DNA of 64,000 bases from Rikenellaceae bacterium (lineage in GTDB: Bacteria > Bacteroidota > Bacteroidia > Bacteroidales > UBA932): positions 1 through 64,000 of the forward strand of contig JALEPJ010000053.1 in NCBI GenBank assembly GCA_022766385.1. The letters run 5' to 3'. Positions within the stretch are counted from its first letter, which is position 1, and each line of letters opens with the position of its first letter. The position numbers were made by a program, and so were the translations under genes. Below the pieces are notes generated by a model. That model worked only from the letters and a program-made list of their open reading frames with translations. It was not told the origin of the DNA and did no database searches. Positions 33,214 to 43,679 of this stretch are shown here, piece by piece.

Positions 33214-36200
33214 ATGTCAAAATCCATCAGAATTGCGCTGACTCTTATATCAGCGCTGGTGTTTGTCCTATCCGCAAACGCCCAGGTGACCACTTCTACC
33301 ATCAGTGGTAGGATTACTGATAACGCCGGTGCAGTTGCAGGTGCGCCAATAGTTGCCACCTACAATCCAAGCGGCGTCATTTATTATGGCATCTCCGACA
33401 AGAACGGAGCATACCGTATCAACGGCGTTAATCCGGGCGGTCCGTACACCTTGACTGTTGATATGCTCGGATACCGCAGCATTACCATTACTGACGTATA
33501 TGCTTCCCTCGCGGAGAACAATGTCATTGACTTTATACTTGAAGAAGAATCCATAGGCCTCGAGGCTGCGGTCTTCACTGCTGATGCCCTTGATTCGAAA
33601 ATGAATGTCTCACGTTCTGGTATCGGAACCTCCATCAATTCTTCAAAAATGTCGTCAATCCCGACTGTCAGCCGCAGTATGAACGACATTATGAAACTCA
33701 CTCCACAGGCTTCGACCACCACTGCAGGCTTCGCTGTCGGCGGAGGCAATTACCGCGGCTCATCAGTGACCGTCGATGGAGCGGCTTTCAACAACGCTTT
33801 CGGTATCGGTTCCAATCTTCCTGCCGGCGGTTCGCCAATCTCACTTGACGCCATCGAGCAGATGAGCATCAATGTGACTCCTTTCGATGTGCGCCAGTCC
33901 GGTTTCCAGGGCGGTGCCATCAATGCCGTTACCAAGCAGGGTACCAACGAGTTCCACGCTTCAGCCTACAATCACTACACTTCTGACAAGGTCAGGGGAG
34001 GTATGGTTGCCGGTGAGGAAATCAAGAATACCAAGACACTCAACAATACCATCGGCTTCACGCTTGGAGGCCCTATTGTCAAGAACAAACTCTTCTTCTT
34101 CCTCAATGCGGAGTATACGATGGACGAGATTCCGGGCTCTTCATACATTGCCCGCGAAAATGCCGGCGACCCTTGGGCATACTCTCCTGACGGTCCGAAG
34201 AACGTAAACCGTCCTACCGTGGCCCAATTGTCAGAAATCTCATCTTTCCTTTCGAGCCAGTTCAACTACAATCCTGGACGTTATCAGGGCTATTCGCTCA
34301 GTACTCCTGACTACAAGCTCCTTGCCCGTCTCGACTGGAATATCAATGCGAACAACAAGCTCAATGTGCGTTTCAGCAATACCCATACCTACGGCTCGAA
34401 CCCTCCTTCATCGTCGATGTCGCCTATTGGCGGAACAAACTCCAGCTACAAGAACATCAACGGCGACAAGGTCTATCTTAACCGCTATTCGGCAGGTCGT
34501 CAGTCGCAATATGCAATGTACTTTGAGTCAGCACGTTACTTCCAGGAGGCCAACTTCCTTTCACTTGCTGCCGAGCTCAATTCACGCATCTTCGACTCCA
34601 GGGGAAACAATACTCTCCGCCTCACCTGGTCTCACCAGTATGAGCCGCGTTCATATGTGGGAGACTACTTCCCGACTGTGGATATCCTGAGCAATGAGGC
34701 TGTGAGCGGTTCTGACACCTATGCGCACCTCACCACTTTCGGAGTGGACCCTTTCACCTATGGCAATCTCCGTGATGTCCAGACAGTTATTGCTACCGAT
34801 GAACTTTCCTATACTCTTGGAAAGCACAACCTCATCGCCGGCGCCCAGCTTGAATGGAACAAGGCTGTCAACGGCTTTATGCAGGGAGGCGCAGGCTGGT
34901 ATATCTATGATTCTTGGCAGAGTTTTGTCGAGGATGTCACCAAGCCTTCGACCAGCACCGGTCCTGTGGCGTTTATGATTACCCACGCCAATCTGGACGA
35001 CCCGTCCAAGCAGACCTTCCCTGCATTCAATTATACCCAGGCCTCCCTCTATGCGCAGGACGAGCTCAATCTGAGCGACTACTTCAAACTCACTGCAGGT
35101 CTCCGTTTCGAGCTGCCTTTCATCACCATCCCTACAGACAATAACAACAAGGAGTTCGCAAATCTCGGTTCACTTGAAAAGAACAAGGACAAGTATGCCG
35201 GAAGCTCATTTGACGCTTTGCGCACCGATATGGTTCCTAAGGCTTCACTCAGCGTTTCTCCACGTATCGGCTTCAACTGGGACGTATTCAAGGACAGAAG
35301 CATCATAGTACGCGGAGGTACAGGAATTTTCACCGGCCGCATCCCTAACGTATGGCTTGTTTCGGCGATAGGAAACTCCAACTGTCTCCAGTATCAGTAC
35401 ATCAACAAGAATGTAGTGGGTTCGGGAGCCAATACAGCAGGCATACATTTCACCAACAACAGGGATGAGATTATAAAGCAGCTTTATTCCGGCAATGCCT
35501 TCCAGAAGCAGGACCTTGCAGCTCCTACCGCCACTACTATCATTGCCAATGACCTCAGGATGCCATCGTCATGGAAGTCTTCGGCCGCCATTGACCTTAA
35601 CTTCCCTGAGGGCGTAAAAGCTTCATTCGAAGGTGTTTACAGCTATAATTTCAATGAGGTTTACGCTACGTCTCTGGGCTATAGGAAGGAAGGTACACTT
35701 GCAGCTCTCCCTGGAGAGCCTGGCTCACGCGACAAGTGGGTTGACGAAGGTATCGTGAACAGCACTGGCAGCAAGATGCACGGCTATTATGTCCACAATG
35801 TGAAGGACCTCCACGGCCGTTATTATTCCCTCACCGCCCAGCTCAGCAAGGACTGGGACTGGGGCCTCAGTGTAATGGCCGCATACACCCACTCTAACTC
35901 CCTTACCGCTTCCGACGGCAATGGAGACCAGATTTCAGAGTTTGCGAATATCTACACCATGAACGGCTGCAACTCGCCTGAACTCGGATACTCAAGCTAT
36001 GTCACTCCGAACCGCGCTATTGCCAGCATCAGCTACACCATCAACGAGGGCAGTCACGCCGCTACAAAGCTCGGTCTCTTCTATGAGGGTTACAATATCG
36101 GTTACTACAGCTCTTATTCGTACTCAAGGATGTCCTATCTGATGAACAATGTCAGCGGTGCGGGCTCTGCGTCACAGCTCATTTACATCCCTACCGACGA

Positions 36201-36651
36201 AGAGGTGGACAAGATGCCTTTCGCTGTTCTCAAGACGGGAGCTGACAACAAGACCTACTGGGAGGACGCTCCTCAGATGGCCTCCGAGTACAAGGACTTC
36301 CTCGGAAGTGACAAGTATCTCAAGAACCACAGGGGCGAGTATATGAAGAGAAATGCCATAGCCGCTCCTTGGCTCAACAGATTCAACCTCAAGCTCGCTG
36401 AAGAGTTCTATTTCAACATTGCCGGAAAGAAGCACACACTTGAACTTTCCGCCGATATCAGCAATCTTGGCAATCTCCTCAATGACAATTGGGGTGTTTA
36501 CAAGCAGATCAGCACCACCTCCATCCTCAGCTATCAGACCGATGCTACCGAGAAGGTCAGCAAGTACACCTTCACCAGACCGGAGTGGAGAAATCTCACC
36601 AATCTGGCTTCGACCTGGTCGGCGCTTTTCAGCGTCCGCTATAGTTTCTAA
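33214..36651 (+). CDS. Oar-like TonB-dependent receptor 1
   Basis: A 1145-residue outer-membrane protein. Signal peptide residues 1-23 (ending LSANAQ), a carboxypeptidase-regulatory-like domain (about 24-110, ISGRITDNAGAVAGAPIVAT), a plug domain (about 115-245, with PTVSRSMNDIMKLTPQA and VDGAAFNNAFGIGSN) and a 22-strand-type barrel ending FSVRYSF. This is the Oar architecture, which is not paired with SusD. The ligand is unknown. It has its own promoter and terminator. It is more like receptor 3 than receptor 2 in the plug (shared FNNAFGIGSNLPAGGSPIS and MSIxVTPFDVRQSGF). Confidence 0.93.
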   Translation: MSKSIRIALTLISALVFVLSANAQVTTSTISGRITDNAGAVAGAPIVATYNPSGVIYYGISDKNGAYRINGVNPGGPYTLTVDMLGYRSITITDVYASLAENNVIDFILEEESIGLEAAVFTADALDSKMNVSRSGIGTSINSSKMSSIPTVSRSMNDIMKLTPQASTTTAGFAVGGGNYRGSSVTVDGAAFNNAFGIGSNLPAGGSPISLDAIEQMSINVTPFDVRQSGFQGGAINAVTKQGTNEFHASAYNHYTSDKVRGGMVAGEEIKNTKTLNNTIGFTLGGPIVKNKLFFFLNAEYTMDEIPGSSYIARENAGDPWAYSPDGPKNVNRPTVAQLSEISSFLSSQFNYNPGRYQGYSLSTPDYKLLARLDWNINANNKLNVRFSNTHTYGSNPPSSSMSPIGGTNSSYKNINGDKVYLNRYSAGRQSQYAMYFESARYFQEANFLSLAAELNSRIFDSRGNNTLRLTWSHQYEPRSYVGDYFPTVDILSNEAVSGSDTYAHLTTFGVDPFTYGNLRDVQTVIATDELSYTLGKHNLIAGAQLEWNKAVNGFMQGGAGWYIYDSWQSFVEDVTKPSTSTGPVAFMITHANLDDPSKQTFPAFNYTQASLYAQDELNLSDYFKLTAGLRFELPFITIPTDNNNKEFANLGSLEKNKDKYAGSSFDALRTDMVPKASLSVSPRIGFNWDVFKDRSIIVRGGTGIFTGRIPNVWLVSAIGNSNCLQYQYINKNVVGSGANTAGIHFTNNRDEIIKQLYSGNAFQKQDLAAPTATTIIANDLRMPSSWKSSAAIDLNFPEGVKASFEGVYSYNFNEVYATSLGYRKEGTLAALPGEPGSRDKWVDEGIVNSTGSKMHGYYVHNVKDLHGRYYSLTAQLSKDWDWGLSVMAAYTHSNSLTASDGNGDQISEFANIYTMNGCNSPELGYSSYVTPNRAIASISYTINEGSHAATKLGLFYEGYNIGYYSSYSYSRMSYLMNNVSGAGSASQLIYIPTDEEVDKMPFAVLKTGADNKTYWEDAPQMASEYKDFLGSDKYLKNHRGEYMKRNAIAAPWLNRFNLKLAEEFYFNIAGKKHTLELSADISNLGNLLNDNWGVYKQISTTSILSYQTDATEKVSKYTFTRPEWRNLTNLASTWSALFSVRYSF

Positions 36652-36664
36652 GCGGACATGACTT

Positions 36665-36698
36665 AAGAAGGGTAGCATCCGTGCCACCCTTCTTTTTT
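36665..36698 (+). terminator. Terminator of receptor 1
   Basis: AAGAAGGGTAGCA pairs with TGCCACCCTTCTT around a four-base loop with one mismatch, followed by T residues. Confidence 0.93.
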
Positions 36699-36727
36699 AT
36701 AAAAAAAAGATTCTGACAGGCAATTAC

Positions 36728-36759
36728 TTTGGAAAGAAGTCGGATTAGTGCTATTTTTG
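36728..36759 (+). promoter_or_regulatory. Promoter of receptor 2
   Basis: TTTG at 36728-36731 and TATTTTTG at 36752-36759, 20 bases apart; ATG at 36798. Confidence 0.75.
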
Positions 36760-36797
36760 TTTTTTATAATACACTTATGTTTTTTAATTTTTAACTT

Positions 36798-39700
36798 ATG
36801 TCCAGTTCAATCAAAAGATTTTTGACCTCGTGCGCCGTTCTCTTTATGGGAATTTTGGCTTTCGCGCAGGGAACAACTTCTTCAATGACCGGTGCCATAA
36901 CAGACAGCAACGGTAACGCCATCGTCGGCGCTGTCGTTGTAGCTGTTCACACACCGTCAGGCTCCCAGTATCACGGAATTGCCGGAAACAACGGTTACTA
37001 TACCATCAACGGTATGCGTCCAGGCGGCCCTTATGTCGTTACTGTGTCAACCCTTGGCTTCAAGAGCGTAAGATTCGAGAACCTTACTCTTAAGCTTGGC
37101 GAAACTTCCAATCTCGATGCATATCTCGAGGAGGATACCCAGATGCTCAATGAGGTTGTAGTCGTAGCTGATGCCGCTTCACGTTTCACAACCGAGAAAA
37201 CAGGCGCATCAGTCAATGTTTCTAACCAGGATATGATGAATGTGCCAAACGTAAGCCGCAGTATTTCAGCGATTACCAAGCTTTCACCATATGCAAACGG
37301 TATGAGCTTCGCAGGAGGTGACGGCCGTTCAACCAACTTCACAGTTGACGGTGCGAACCTGAACAACAACTTCGGTCTTTCATCAAGCCTCCCTGGTGGC
37401 GGTACCCCTATCTCGCTTGACGCTCTCGAGGAGATGCAGATTGTAGTCGCTCCTTATGACGTACGTCAGAGCAACTTCGTAGGCGGAGGTATCAATGCCA
37501 TCACCAAGTCAGGTACCAACTCATTCCAGGGCACTGCCTATACTTATTATGCTGACGAGAACTTCCGTGGCAACAAGATCAACGGTGAGGATCTCGGCGA
37601 GCGCAAGATGGAGCAGGACAAGACCTTCGGTTTCACCCTCGGCGGACCTATCATCAAGGACAAGCTCTTCTTCTTCGTAAACTTCGAGACACAGAAGAAG
37701 CCTCAGCAGGTAATCGAGTATCAGCCTTCTAAAGACAAGCAGGCAGTGCTTGAGCAGATCAGCCAGAAGCTCCAGAAGGATTATGGCTACAACCCTGGTT
37801 CATATACAGATTTCCCTGGTGGAACAGACAATATGAAGATTCTTGCCCGCCTCGACTGGAATATCTCAGACAACCACAAGCTAAGCTTGCGCTTCAACAA
37901 GACCAACAACCAGTACTGGTATGCTCCAAACGGAAACTCTTGCGATGACAAGTTCCGCAACAAGGGTTTCAACCGTTCAAGTGAGGTCTCTCATCCTTTC
38001 TCAAGCAATATGTACTCACAGATGAGCAATGTAATGTCGTTCGCAGGTGAGCTCAACAGCCGCTTCGGCTCGAAGATTGCCAACCGCCTACTCGCTACTT
38101 ACACCAACATCAACGACCAGCGCGGCAGCAACTCCGATATCTTCCCTCACATCGACATTATGACCGACGGTGACTATTCAAGCGGAAACTTCATTCCTTA
38201 CACCTCTCTCGGTTACGAGCTCTTCACTTACAACAACGGTGTGCTCAACAAGAATCTCCAGATTCAGGACGACCTTAGCTTCTATCTTGACAATCACACA
38301 GTTACAGCAGGTTTGAGATTCGAGATGATGGATGCCCTCAACTCTTATATGAGAAACGGAACCGGTTACTACCGTTATGCAAGTGCCGAGGATTTCCTCA
38401 ATGGCGCCCTTCCTCTCTCATTCTGTCTCACTTACGGTTATGCCGGAAATGAGAATCCTGCAGGTGAGGTTAAGTACAATCAGTACGCAGCATATGCTCA
38501 GGACGAGTGGAAGCCTGTACGTAATTTCAAGCTCAGCTATGGAGTACGTGCCGAGCTCATTTCCTTCGACAACTCTGCTATTGTGACCAACCCTAACATC
38601 CTGGCTATTGACTACAACGGAAGACATATTGACACAGGCGCTTGGCCTACCAGCCGTGTGCAACTCTCTCCTCGCGTAGGTTTCAACTGGGATGTCAATT
38701 CTGACAAGAGCCTCATCGTACGTGGCGGTCTCGGTCTCTTCCAGGGCCGTCTCCCTCTCGTATTCTTCACCAATATGCCTCAGTACTCAGGTATGATTCA
38801 GGGTGGATATACCGCTTCAGCCCAGATCAAGGACGGCAAGCTTGTTTACTCTGATGACGTTAAGGCAGCTCTTGAGAAGCTCACCGCAGGCGGCAAGTTT
38901 ATGACTGATGTCAATGAGATCGTCAAGACCCTCAATCTCCCAACTTCTCCTACCTCTGAAAGTGCTGGTTACGGTTCACAGTCCTATATCAGTGGTGTTG
39001 ACCCTGATTTCCGTATGCCTCAGCAGTTCAAGACTTCTTTGGCAGTTGACTGGAAGCTTCCTGTAAACTTCCCTCTCACTGTTACTGCAGAGGGTATGTA
39101 CAACAAGAACATCTGGGGTATTATGATGGAGGACTGGGCTCTTGACAACAACAGCGCAAATCTCAAGTACTTCAATGGCCCTGACAAGCGTGTGATGAAC
39201 ATCAACGACAGCAAGATTGACAAGAGAAATGCATATGTAATGACCAATACCCGCAAGGGCTATGGCTACTCTGCAAACCTCAGCGTTAATGCTGAGCCTG
39301 TCAGAAACCTCCGTTTGATGGCTGCATATACCTATACCGAGTCAAAGGAGCTTTCAGGTATGCCTGGCTCTGCTGCAAACTCTGTATTTACAGGTCTTCC
39401 AACAGTGAACGGTGCCAATATGACTGACCTTCAGAGAAGCCAGTATGTTGTTCCTCACAAGCTTATGGGTAGCGTGAACTACACCATCCCTTCAATTAAC
39501 CTCCACCTCAACCTCTACTACTCAGGTTCATCTGCTCAGGGTAACAGCTATATCTACTCTAACGATATCAACGGCGACGGTAACGCCACTGACCTTATCT
39601 ACATCCCTGCCTCTAAGAACGAGATCAACTTCAAGACTGAAGCTGATGCGGATGCATTCTGGCAGTTCGTTGAGGCTGACAAGTACCTCAGCAGCCACAA

Positions 39701-40067
39701 GGGCCAGTACGCAGAGGCATATGCAGCACGTTCTCCTTGGTATCACAGATTCGATTTCAGCGTTTCTAAGGATTTCAACTTTACCATCGCAGGAAAGACT
39801 CACGGATTCCAGCTCAGCGCTTCAATCGACAATATCGGTAACCTCCTCAACTCAAAGTGGGGTACCCGCAAGATGTCTGCTTACCAGACTTCTCTTAACG
39901 GAACCATTGCTCCTCTCAAGTATGAGGGTGTTAATGCGAACAACGAGCCTGTATTCTCTATGAACAAGGCAGCTGATGTGCTTCCTGTTCAGAACTATAT
40001 CAAGACCTACATCAATTCTTCAGAGTGCTGGCATGCACTTATCGGAATCAAGTACTTCTTCAAGTAG
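36798..40067 (+). CDS. Oar-like TonB-dependent receptor 2
   Basis: A 1089-residue outer-membrane protein with signal peptide (MGILAFAQ), carboxypeptidase-regulatory-like domain (ITDSNGNAIVGAVVVAVHTPSG), plug (PNVSRSISAITKLSPYA, VDGANLNNNFGLSS) and barrel. It ends WHALIGIKYFFK, a less typical terminus than in the other two because of the final Lys after FF. The plug sequence is the most divergent of the three (NNNFGLSSSLPGGGTPIS), so the ligand may differ. It has its own promoter and terminator. Confidence 0.93.
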   Translation: MSSSIKRFLTSCAVLFMGILAFAQGTTSSMTGAITDSNGNAIVGAVVVAVHTPSGSQYHGIAGNNGYYTINGMRPGGPYVVTVSTLGFKSVRFENLTLKLGETSNLDAYLEEDTQMLNEVVVVADAASRFTTEKTGASVNVSNQDMMNVPNVSRSISAITKLSPYANGMSFAGGDGRSTNFTVDGANLNNNFGLSSSLPGGGTPISLDALEEMQIVVAPYDVRQSNFVGGGINAITKSGTNSFQGTAYTYYADENFRGNKINGEDLGERKMEQDKTFGFTLGGPIIKDKLFFFVNFETQKKPQQVIEYQPSKDKQAVLEQISQKLQKDYGYNPGSYTDFPGGTDNMKILARLDWNISDNHKLSLRFNKTNNQYWYAPNGNSCDDKFRNKGFNRSSEVSHPFSSNMYSQMSNVMSFAGELNSRFGSKIANRLLATYTNINDQRGSNSDIFPHIDIMTDGDYSSGNFIPYTSLGYELFTYNNGVLNKNLQIQDDLSFYLDNHTVTAGLRFEMMDALNSYMRNGTGYYRYASAEDFLNGALPLSFCLTYGYAGNENPAGEVKYNQYAAYAQDEWKPVRNFKLSYGVRAELISFDNSAIVTNPNILAIDYNGRHIDTGAWPTSRVQLSPRVGFNWDVNSDKSLIVRGGLGLFQGRLPLVFFTNMPQYSGMIQGGYTASAQIKDGKLVYSDDVKAALEKLTAGGKFMTDVNEIVKTLNLPTSPTSESAGYGSQSYISGVDPDFRMPQQFKTSLAVDWKLPVNFPLTVTAEGMYNKNIWGIMMEDWALDNNSANLKYFNGPDKRVMNINDSKIDKRNAYVMTNTRKGYGYSANLSVNAEPVRNLRLMAAYTYTESKELSGMPGSAANSVFTGLPTVNGANMTDLQRSQYVVPHKLMGSVNYTIPSINLHLNLYYSGSSAQGNSYIYSNDINGDGNATDLIYIPASKNEINFKTEADADAFWQFVEADKYLSSHKGQYAEAYAARSPWYHRFDFSVSKDFNFTIAGKTHGFQLSASIDNIGNLLNSKWGTRKMSAYQTSLNGTIAPLKYEGVNANNEPVFSMNKAADVLPVQNYIKTYINSSECWHALIGIKYFFK

Positions 40068-40087
40068 TCCTGATACATAGTTTTTCA

Positions 40088-40129
40088 AGAGGGCGATCAA
40101 TAAGCGATTATTGGTCGCCTTCTTTTTTT
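40088..40129 (+). terminator. Terminator of receptor 2
   Basis: AGAGGGCGATCAATAA pairs with TTATTGGTCGCCTTCT around a short loop with wobble pairs, followed by a T run. Confidence 0.92.
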
Positions 40130-40161
40130 GTTGTATCTGTCTTTTTTAGTCGAAAAAGTGC

Positions 40162-40169
40162 TAAATTTG
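40162..40169 (+). promoter_or_regulatory. Promoter -7 box of receptor 3
   Basis: TAAATTTG, 46 bases before the ATG at 40216. Confidence 0.6.
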
Positions 40170-40215
40170 TATTTTTATTAACGCACACATATTATATATC
40201 ATACAATTAACAATT

Positions 40216-43200
40216 ATGTCCAATTCATTCAAACGAGTTTTGGCCTCATTTGCCGTTCTTCTGTCAGGAATAATGGCATTTGCACAGGTCACAACATCTT
40301 CAATGAGCGGTAAAGTCACTGACGCCAATGGCCCTGTAGTCGGCGTGGTTGTTACCGCAGTTTATGAGCCGACTGGTTCACAGTTCTATGCAGTGACGGG
40401 CAATGACGGTTCGTACCGTATCAACAGCATCACTGCCGGCGGACCTTACAAGGTCAGCTTCACATCTCTTGGATACAATGACCTCAGCTACACGGGAGTA
40501 ACCGCTCCTCTTGCTGACAATGTTGTACTGAATGCAGTTATCACAGAGCAATCTATGGCCCTCGAGGGTACCACCGTGGTTGCCGAAAGAAAGATTACAA
40601 ACATGAGTTCAGACAGAGCGGGTACTATGACTGTCCTTTCAACCGAGGACATTATGAACGTGCCTACTACTTCGAGAAGCCTCAATGCTCTCATCAAGCA
40701 GACTCCTCAGGCTACTGTCTCTGGCTCAAACGCTTACATCGGTGGCGGTAATCACCGTGATTCTTATGTCACCATCGACGGTGCTGCCTTCAACAATGCA
40801 TTCGGTATCGGTTCAAACCTGCCTGCAGGCGGTTCTCCTATTTCTATGGATGCACTTGAGCAGATGTCCATCTCAGTCACTCCTTTTGATGTGCGTCAGT
40901 CAGGTTTCACCGGAGGTGGAATCTCAGCTACCACAAAGTCAGGAACCAACACTGTAAAGGGTTCCGTTTACGGTTACTACCGCAACCAGGATATGAGGGG
41001 CTACAGAGTCGGAGTTGATGACTACAGAGGACGTTATATCGACAAGTCCCTCCTCGAAAGCAAGACTGACTCACGCTACTTTATGTACGGAGCCACTGTC
41101 GGTGGACCTATTATTAAGAACAAGCTCTTCCTCTTCCTCAATATCGAGGCAGACAGGAGCATCTCTCCTGGTCCTACCACACTTCTCGCTAACGGTACCA
41201 TTGATGCCAATGGAAAGATAGTTCCTGGTGACAAGGTTTACGACTCTAAGAACAATGTCGCACGTCCAAATGCTGTCGTTCTCGATGCCCTTTCACAGTA
41301 TCTCAATGACAAGTATGGATACAATCCGGGTATGGTAAGAGGCTATAACACCGAGACCCCTTCACTCAAGGTTCTCGCGCGTCTCGACTGGAACATCAAC
41401 AACAACCACAAGTTGAACCTCCGCTACTCCCTGACCAACTCGAAGTATGCAAGTTCGCCTTCTACTTCAGTCGGTGGCCTTGATCATGACCCTACTTCAA
41501 ACTCAAACAGATCAAGCCGTTACGCTGCTTACTTCCAGAATGCACGCTACTATCAGGAGCAGAATTTCTACTCTTTCGCGGGTGAGCTCAATTCACGCTT
41601 CCTTGACGGCTCTCTTAACAATGTCTTCCGTGTTGCTTATTCGCATCAGTTTGAGCCACGTTCAGTGGAGGGCGGCTACTTCCCATTCGTCGATATCATC
41701 GTAAACGGTGATAACGACAAAGCATATGATTACACATCATTCGGTTACGAGCCATTCTCTTATGGAAACCTTCGTGACGTAAGCACCACCACCATTACAG
41801 ACGAGCTTACCTGGAACATTGGCAAGCATACCATCCTCGCCGGTGCTCAGTATGAGCTTGACCTTACCAAGAACGGTTTCCAGCGTTTCGGTGCAGGTTA
41901 CTACGAGTTTGATTTCGACTCAGAACAGGCTCTCTACGATGCTATCAAGGCAGGAACCGTGTTTGACAATCCTGTACAGTTCGCCATTACTCACGGTAAC
42001 AACAAGACCTTCGCACAGGAATATCCTCACTTCACCTTCGGCCAGGCTTCCGCATACATTCAGGACCAGATCAATGTAAGCAACAACTTCAAGCTCACCG
42101 CAGGTGTACGTTTCGAGATGCCTAACTATCCTTCTCTCGAGGACAATTTCAACCAGAGAGTGGCAGATGCTACCTTTGCTCCTACACTCAGCAATCCAGA
42201 AGGAAAGTACGATACCAGAAATCTTCCTCGTACAAGGATTTCGGTATCTCCAAGAATCGGTTTCAACTGGGATCTCGCAGGTGACAGAAGGTATGTCCTT
42301 CGTGGAGGTACCGGTATCTTCGTAGGCCGTATCCCATTCGTATGGATTGTCGCACAGTCAGGTGATGCAGGTGTGCTCCAGACTACCTACACCACTACCC
42401 AGAACATCCCTACCATCTCTTCAGACCGCAATGCTATCCTCAACCAGCTCTATCCTGGCGGTTTCACACCGGAGGCTGCAGGTTTGAACATCTCTTCAAT
42501 CTCGCTTATGGATCCTGAGCTCCGTAACCCAAGCTCATGGAAATCATCACTCGCTTTCGATGCTGTTCTTCCAGCTGACATCAAGGCAAGCATTGAGGCG
42601 ACATACAAGAAGGATATCAACCCTGTTACTGTAAAGAACATTGGTCTCAATGCTCCTACCACCCTCTCTGAGGCACAGTTCGTAGCAGCGCGTCCTTACT
42701 ACAACAATGGTTACAGGGACAGCCAGATTACCAATGCATACCTCATCTACAATGTAACAAATCCTAAGCTCTGGGGTGATTATTTCTCACTTACCACCAG
42801 CCTCGAAAAGAACTTCCCATTCGGTATCAACGCGAGAGTTGCATACACATATGCTAACTCGAGGGTTCTCAACAATGGCGTAGGTGACCAGGTATATTCA
42901 GTATGGAACGGCCTTACCAGCGTAAGGGGAGCCAACAATGCCGAGCTCGGTTATGCCTCATTCGTGAACCCTCACAGAATCATAGGCAATATCAACTGGC
43001 ACAAGGATTATGCTAAGTACTTCGGTACCAGCATCTCTCTTGCATATTACGGAGGTATCAGCAGCAGAACCCATATGACTTACAACGGCAATATCCTTGG
43101 AGACGGTTCATCACTCTCGAATCTCATCGATATTCCTACCTACGAGGATCTCTATGGCAATGTTGACGGAAACGGCGCTGCATACGGAAACGGTAACTGG

Positions 43201-43668
43201 ACCTTCGAGCCAAGTACCTACAAGGAGGATGGCGAGACCAAGACCTATACTGCTGAAATGCAGGCTAGGGACCTCGACAACTACATCAACCAGAACAAGT
43301 ACCTCAAGACTCACAGAGGACAGGTTATGGACCGTTACGGTATGATGGGCAAGTGGCACAACACTGTCGATCTCAAGATCGAGCAGAACTTCTACTTCTA
43401 CACCGGTGCAAACCACAAGAAGCATACTATCCAGCTTGGAGCTGACATTTCGAACTTCGGTAACCTCCTCAATCCATACTGGGGCAATGGTATTTCAACC
43501 ACCGGTACCGGTATGCTCAAGCTTACCAATGCAAAGCAGGTTTACACTGAAGGCGCTCAGCCTAAATTCCAGGTGCAGACAAACAACGGTGAAAGATACG
43601 AGCATATGTACTACACCTCTATCAGCTCCGGTTGGTCTGCAATCTTAAGCGTCCGTTACACCTTCTAA
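40216..43668 (+). CDS. Oar-like TonB-dependent receptor 3
   Basis: A 1150-residue outer-membrane protein with signal peptide (GIMAFAQ), carboxypeptidase-regulatory-like domain (MSGKVTDANGPVVGVVVTAVYEPTG), plug (PTTSRSLNALIKQTPQA, IDGAAFNNAFGIGSNLPAGG) and barrel ending ILSVRYTF. It is closely related to receptor 1. No terminator separates it from the BACON/OB-fold lipoprotein gene 11 bases downstream, so that lipoprotein is its likely surface partner, in the place where SusD would be in a Sus system. Confidence 0.93.
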   Translation: MSNSFKRVLASFAVLLSGIMAFAQVTTSSMSGKVTDANGPVVGVVVTAVYEPTGSQFYAVTGNDGSYRINSITAGGPYKVSFTSLGYNDLSYTGVTAPLADNVVLNAVITEQSMALEGTTVVAERKITNMSSDRAGTMTVLSTEDIMNVPTTSRSLNALIKQTPQATVSGSNAYIGGGNHRDSYVTIDGAAFNNAFGIGSNLPAGGSPISMDALEQMSISVTPFDVRQSGFTGGGISATTKSGTNTVKGSVYGYYRNQDMRGYRVGVDDYRGRYIDKSLLESKTDSRYFMYGATVGGPIIKNKLFLFLNIEADRSISPGPTTLLANGTIDANGKIVPGDKVYDSKNNVARPNAVVLDALSQYLNDKYGYNPGMVRGYNTETPSLKVLARLDWNINNNHKLNLRYSLTNSKYASSPSTSVGGLDHDPTSNSNRSSRYAAYFQNARYYQEQNFYSFAGELNSRFLDGSLNNVFRVAYSHQFEPRSVEGGYFPFVDIIVNGDNDKAYDYTSFGYEPFSYGNLRDVSTTTITDELTWNIGKHTILAGAQYELDLTKNGFQRFGAGYYEFDFDSEQALYDAIKAGTVFDNPVQFAITHGNNKTFAQEYPHFTFGQASAYIQDQINVSNNFKLTAGVRFEMPNYPSLEDNFNQRVADATFAPTLSNPEGKYDTRNLPRTRISVSPRIGFNWDLAGDRRYVLRGGTGIFVGRIPFVWIVAQSGDAGVLQTTYTTTQNIPTISSDRNAILNQLYPGGFTPEAAGLNISSISLMDPELRNPSSWKSSLAFDAVLPADIKASIEATYKKDINPVTVKNIGLNAPTTLSEAQFVAARPYYNNGYRDSQITNAYLIYNVTNPKLWGDYFSLTTSLEKNFPFGINARVAYTYANSRVLNNGVGDQVYSVWNGLTSVRGANNAELGYASFVNPHRIIGNINWHKDYAKYFGTSISLAYYGGISSRTHMTYNGNILGDGSSLSNLIDIPTYEDLYGNVDGNGAAYGNGNWTFEPSTYKEDGETKTYTAEMQARDLDNYINQNKYLKTHRGQVMDRYGMMGKWHNTVDLKIEQNFYFYTGANHKKHTIQLGADISNFGNLLNPYWGNGISTTGTGMLKLTNAKQVYTEGAQPKFQVQTNNGERYEHMYYTSISSGWSAILSVRYTF

Positions 43669-43679
43669 TCTGAATCACA